A stretch of DNA of 15,115 bases from JAJPIG01 sp035531675 (lineage in GTDB: Bacteria > Desulfobacterota > Binatia > Binatales > Binataceae), in contig DATKSL010000037.1 of the NCBI GenBank assembly GCA_035531675.1, positions 1 through 15,115 on the forward strand. Reading direction: 5' to 3'. The notes beneath the pieces are model-generated. The model was not told the origin of the DNA and did not search any database. It was given only the letters and a program-made list of their open reading frames with translations. Of this stretch, positions 13,882 to 15,115 are shown piece after piece (position 1 is the stretch's first letter; the number at the start of each line of letters is the position of its first letter). A program made the translations under genes and the position numbers.

Positions 13882-13887
13882 ATTCTA
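13882..13887 (-). promoter_or_regulatory. Putative -10 element of the heme operon
   Basis: Minus-strand TAGAAT within TGTATTAGAAT lies 59 bases before the first gene's ATG, giving a leader of roughly 50 bases. No good -35 hexamer was found at standard spacing, so the call is tentative. Confidence 0.3.
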
Positions 13888-13926
13888 ATACAGGCGGATG
13901 AAGCGGGACAGTCCCCGTCGATTCTC

Positions 13927-13944
13927 AGCCGGAGCCCCCCGGCT
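13927..13944. repeat. Inverted repeat in the ccsA/DUF192 divergent spacer
   Basis: AGCCGG and CCGGCT flank 6 bases, mid-way in the 182-base spacer between the heme operon and the DUF192 gene. A weak plus-strand promoter, TTGCCC (13951) with CATAGG 17 bases on, follows it. It could be an operator for either side. Confidence 0.3.
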
Positions 13945-14004
13945 CGGCACTTGCCCCGACCTCGCCGCACAGGCATAGGAAAAGCTACCCGGGGGCGGGT
14001 CGTG

Positions 14005-14382
14005 ATGAACGGTACCATCCTGAAAGCCATCAACCAGACACGCGCCGTGGTGCTCTGCGCCCGGCTCGAGCCGGCCGGCGGGATGGCCGGGAAGAGCCGC
14101 GGGCTGTTGGGGCGCGAACGGCTGGAGGACGACACCGGGATGCTGTTCGAGGCGGGGCGGCTGGAGCCCTTCATGTGGATGCACATGTTCTTCATGCGCT
14201 TCCCCATCGACATCGTGTTCATCGATCGGAACGAGCGGGTGATCCATATCAGCCATCAGCTCAGACCATGGCGGGTCTCGGCGCTGGTGTGGGGCGCACG
14301 ACGGGCGCTGGAGCTGGCGGCGGGGACGGCCCGGCGCAGCGGCACTCAAATCGGCGATCGGATCATCGTGGAGCAATCGTAG
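14005..14382 (+). CDS. DUF192 family protein
   Basis: A small beta-rich protein of 125 residues and unknown biochemical role; many homologues are exported, but no signal peptide is visible here. Landmarks match DUF192: RGLLGRERLEDDTGMLFEAG (32-51), the PFMWMHMFFMRFPIDIVFID segment (about 55-74, where many relatives have FWMKNTxxPLDIIFID) and RALELAAGTARRSGTQIGDRI. The start is ATG 14005, with GTG 14002 directly before it as an alternative. GGGGGCGGG upstream is only a rough Shine-Dalgarno match. The gene is divergent from the heme operon and is followed by a long non-coding stretch. Confidence 0.9.
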   Translation: MNGTILKAINQTRAVVLCARLEPAGGMAGKSRGLLGRERLEDDTGMLFEAGRLEPFMWMHMFFMRFPIDIVFIDRNERVIHISHQLRPWRVSALVWGARRALELAAGTARRSGTQIGDRIIVEQS

Positions 14383-14650
14383 CCGAGCACCGCGCACGAT
14401 AATCCGAACTCCGTGCATGATCGCCACGGGCTGTTGCGCTCCGTCATCGGGAGCTTAGACAGCCTCGCCTGGACCGCGGCTTCCGCAGATACCGTTGGAT
14501 TTTCCAATTCGGCCCATCCGCTGGGCCTAATTAGGCTATATCGTCGCGACCTGAAAACTCTCGTTGCGTCGGCGCAACAGACCGGTTGCAGAGCCGCTGG
14601 TCCGCGGCGGGCGAGTAGCAAAAAATCCCCATCTCTACTGCATTCTTGCA

Positions 14651-14667
14651 TTGGCATCAGCCGTGCT
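14651..14667 (+). promoter_or_regulatory. Candidate sigma-54 (-24/-12) promoter
   Basis: TTGGCATCAGCCGTGCT has GG and GC doublets exactly 10 bases apart, as in TTGGCAC-N5-TTGCT, with about three mismatches to the full consensus. The predicted start, near 14678, lies at the ACGCTT/AAGCGT inverted repeat and about 87 bases before the TTG of the small membrane protein. No enhancer-binding-protein gene is in the window. Confidence 0.35.
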
Positions 14668-14679
14668 GTTCACCCCGTT

Positions 14680-14693
14680 ACGCTTTGAAGCGT
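14680..14693. repeat. Inverted repeat at the predicted transcription start
   Basis: ACGCTT and AAGCGT are perfect 6-base arms around TG. The site lies 13 bases past the candidate sigma-54 -12 element, a position typical of a repressor operator. Confidence 0.4.
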
Positions 14694-14765
14694 GAAGGCG
14701 TCACAAGACGCTGAAAACGATTCGGCGCGGTGCCTTTCGCATACTGACCGGGGAGGGGGAGTCGC

Positions 14766-14999
14766 TTGGATAACGGACTCAATGGTGGAGAGAAATCGGC
14801 CCGCAAGGGCAACCCCGTGATCTATCTGGCGCTAGCCCTGCCGGGCTGCCTGGTAGCGGTCGCGATCGCCAGCACGGTGGTGGCGCGTCATCGGAACTGG
14901 GCCGCGGCGCCCAGCGCGATCTCGGCCCCGAATCAGCGCGACAGCCAGTCCAATCCGGGCCCGCTGATCGAACCCAAGAACTGGAGGTACATCGGCTGA
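14766..14999 (+). CDS. Small single-helix membrane protein of unknown function
   Basis: The 77-codon frame starts at TTG 14766 behind GGAGGGGGAG (14752-14761), the strongest ribosome-binding site in the window. Residues 1-15 are polar and basic, 17-40 form one transmembrane helix (PVIYLALALPGCLVAVAIASTVVA), and 41-77 form a hydrophilic tail ending KNWRYIG. The helix could be an uncleaved anchor with the tail in the periplasm. It resembles accessory subunits encoded just before large membrane complexes, but I do not recognise the family. Another gene starts 99 bases downstream on the same strand. Confidence 0.7.
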   Translation: MDNGLNGGEKSARKGNPVIYLALALPGCLVAVAIASTVVARHRNWAAAPSAISAPNQRDSQSNPGPLIEPKNWRYIG

Positions 15000-15038
15000 C
15001 ATTGCGGTCAGTCGATTCTCGCTCAATTACGGAACCAA

Positions 15039-15074
15039 CCCCGAGAGGGGAAATAACTCTCCCAAAAAGGGGAG
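15039..15074 (+). repeat. Two short hairpins in the leader of the right-edge gene
   Basis: CCCC-GAGA-GGGG (15039-15050) is a 4-pair stem with a GNRA-type loop, and CTCCC/GGGAG (15059-15074) follows. Both lie between the 77-codon gene and the next ATG and could shape translation or mRNA processing. Confidence 0.3.
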
Positions 15075-15098
15075 CAGGGAAAACAAAGGAGAAGAGGC

Positions 15099-15115
15099 AT
15101 GGAGTTGATCACCAA
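15099..15115 (+). CDS. Start of an unidentified gene (partial)
   Basis: ATG 15099 is preceded by AAAGGAGAAGAGGC, a strong Shine-Dalgarno region, and opens MELIT before the window ends. Five codons are too few to identify it. Its position suggests cotranscription with the 77-codon membrane protein. Confidence 0.6.

Larger units (their letters stand above)
14383..14765. other. Non-coding spacer dense in inverted repeats
   Basis: This 383-base stretch has no convincing gene; two weak ORFs in it have codon use unlike the neighbours. It holds TTGGA/TCCAA (14495-14507), GGCCCA/TGGGCC (14511-14527), the 12-base palindrome GCCTAATTAGGC (14525-14536), GTCGCGAC (14543-14550), GTTGCG/CGCAAC with a TCGG loop (14563-14578), ACGCTT/AAGCGT (14680-14693) and GCGTC/GACGC (14698-14711), plus a sigma-54-like site. 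It probably carries operators and an mRNA leader for the downstream small membrane gene. No known riboswitch consensus was recognised. Confidence 0.55.

Noticed and set aside
14600..14640. An intrinsic terminator at the A/T run near 14620
   Set aside because: The six-base A run (T-run on the minus strand) has no adjoining GC-rich hairpin on either strand.
14346..14688. Two short ORFs (plus 91 codons, minus 103 codons) in the 14383-14765 spacer
   Set aside because: They use TTA, CTA and AGG codons unlike the neighbours, lack ribosome-binding sites and show no family features; the region looks regulatory.

Overview
The window is GC-rich DNA from a Gram-negative bacterium. It has the feel of a deltaproteobacterial or Binatota-like lineage: a GluTR-type heme operon headed by a WWD-domain membrane protein, glycogen synthase next to a galT remnant, and C/G-biased third codon positions. 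This placement is an inference, because there is no rRNA or tRNA to anchor it. I see no CRISPR array, insertion sequence, prophage or tRNA. Most of the window is chromosomal housekeeping DNA.

Layout. (1) 1-5288, minus strand: lon, then a collapsed 66-codon galT remnant, then glgA with a basic Lys/Pro/Ala-rich N-terminal extension, then rnhA running off the left edge with a Cys-X2-Cys extension. (2) 5289-5437: divergent spacer with a putative operator. (3) 5438-8380, plus strand: five tightly spaced genes (DUF2203, a DUF4149-type membrane protein, a HAD hydrolase, a TIGR00725/LOG-like protein and a QueG-like double [4Fe-4S] protein), the last three joined by ATGA overlaps. A small two-helix membrane protein follows at 8491-8826. 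(4) 13822-8830, minus strand: the heme operon ccsA/hemX-like, hemA, hemC, hemD, hemB, which takes glutamyl-tRNA to uroporphyrinogen III. It meets the plus-strand block tail to tail with 3 bases between stops. (5) 14005-14382: a DUF192 protein, divergent from the heme operon. (6) 14383-14765: a non-coding stretch packed with inverted repeats and a candidate sigma-54 promoter, leading to a 77-codon single-helix protein and the first codons of another gene at the right edge.

The strongest unexplained signal is inside the QueG-like gene. From 7708 to 7906 the coding sequence is almost entirely self-complementary and includes two perfect long inverted repeats: 18-base arms with a 1-base centre, and 20-base arms with a 2-base centre. 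Weaker hairpins lie before, between and after them. Arms this long are not expected by chance in 15 kb, and they coincide with an uninterrupted reading frame. The second clear oddity is the galT remnant, where the first 20 codons are joined in frame to the last 46 and the active-site core is lost.
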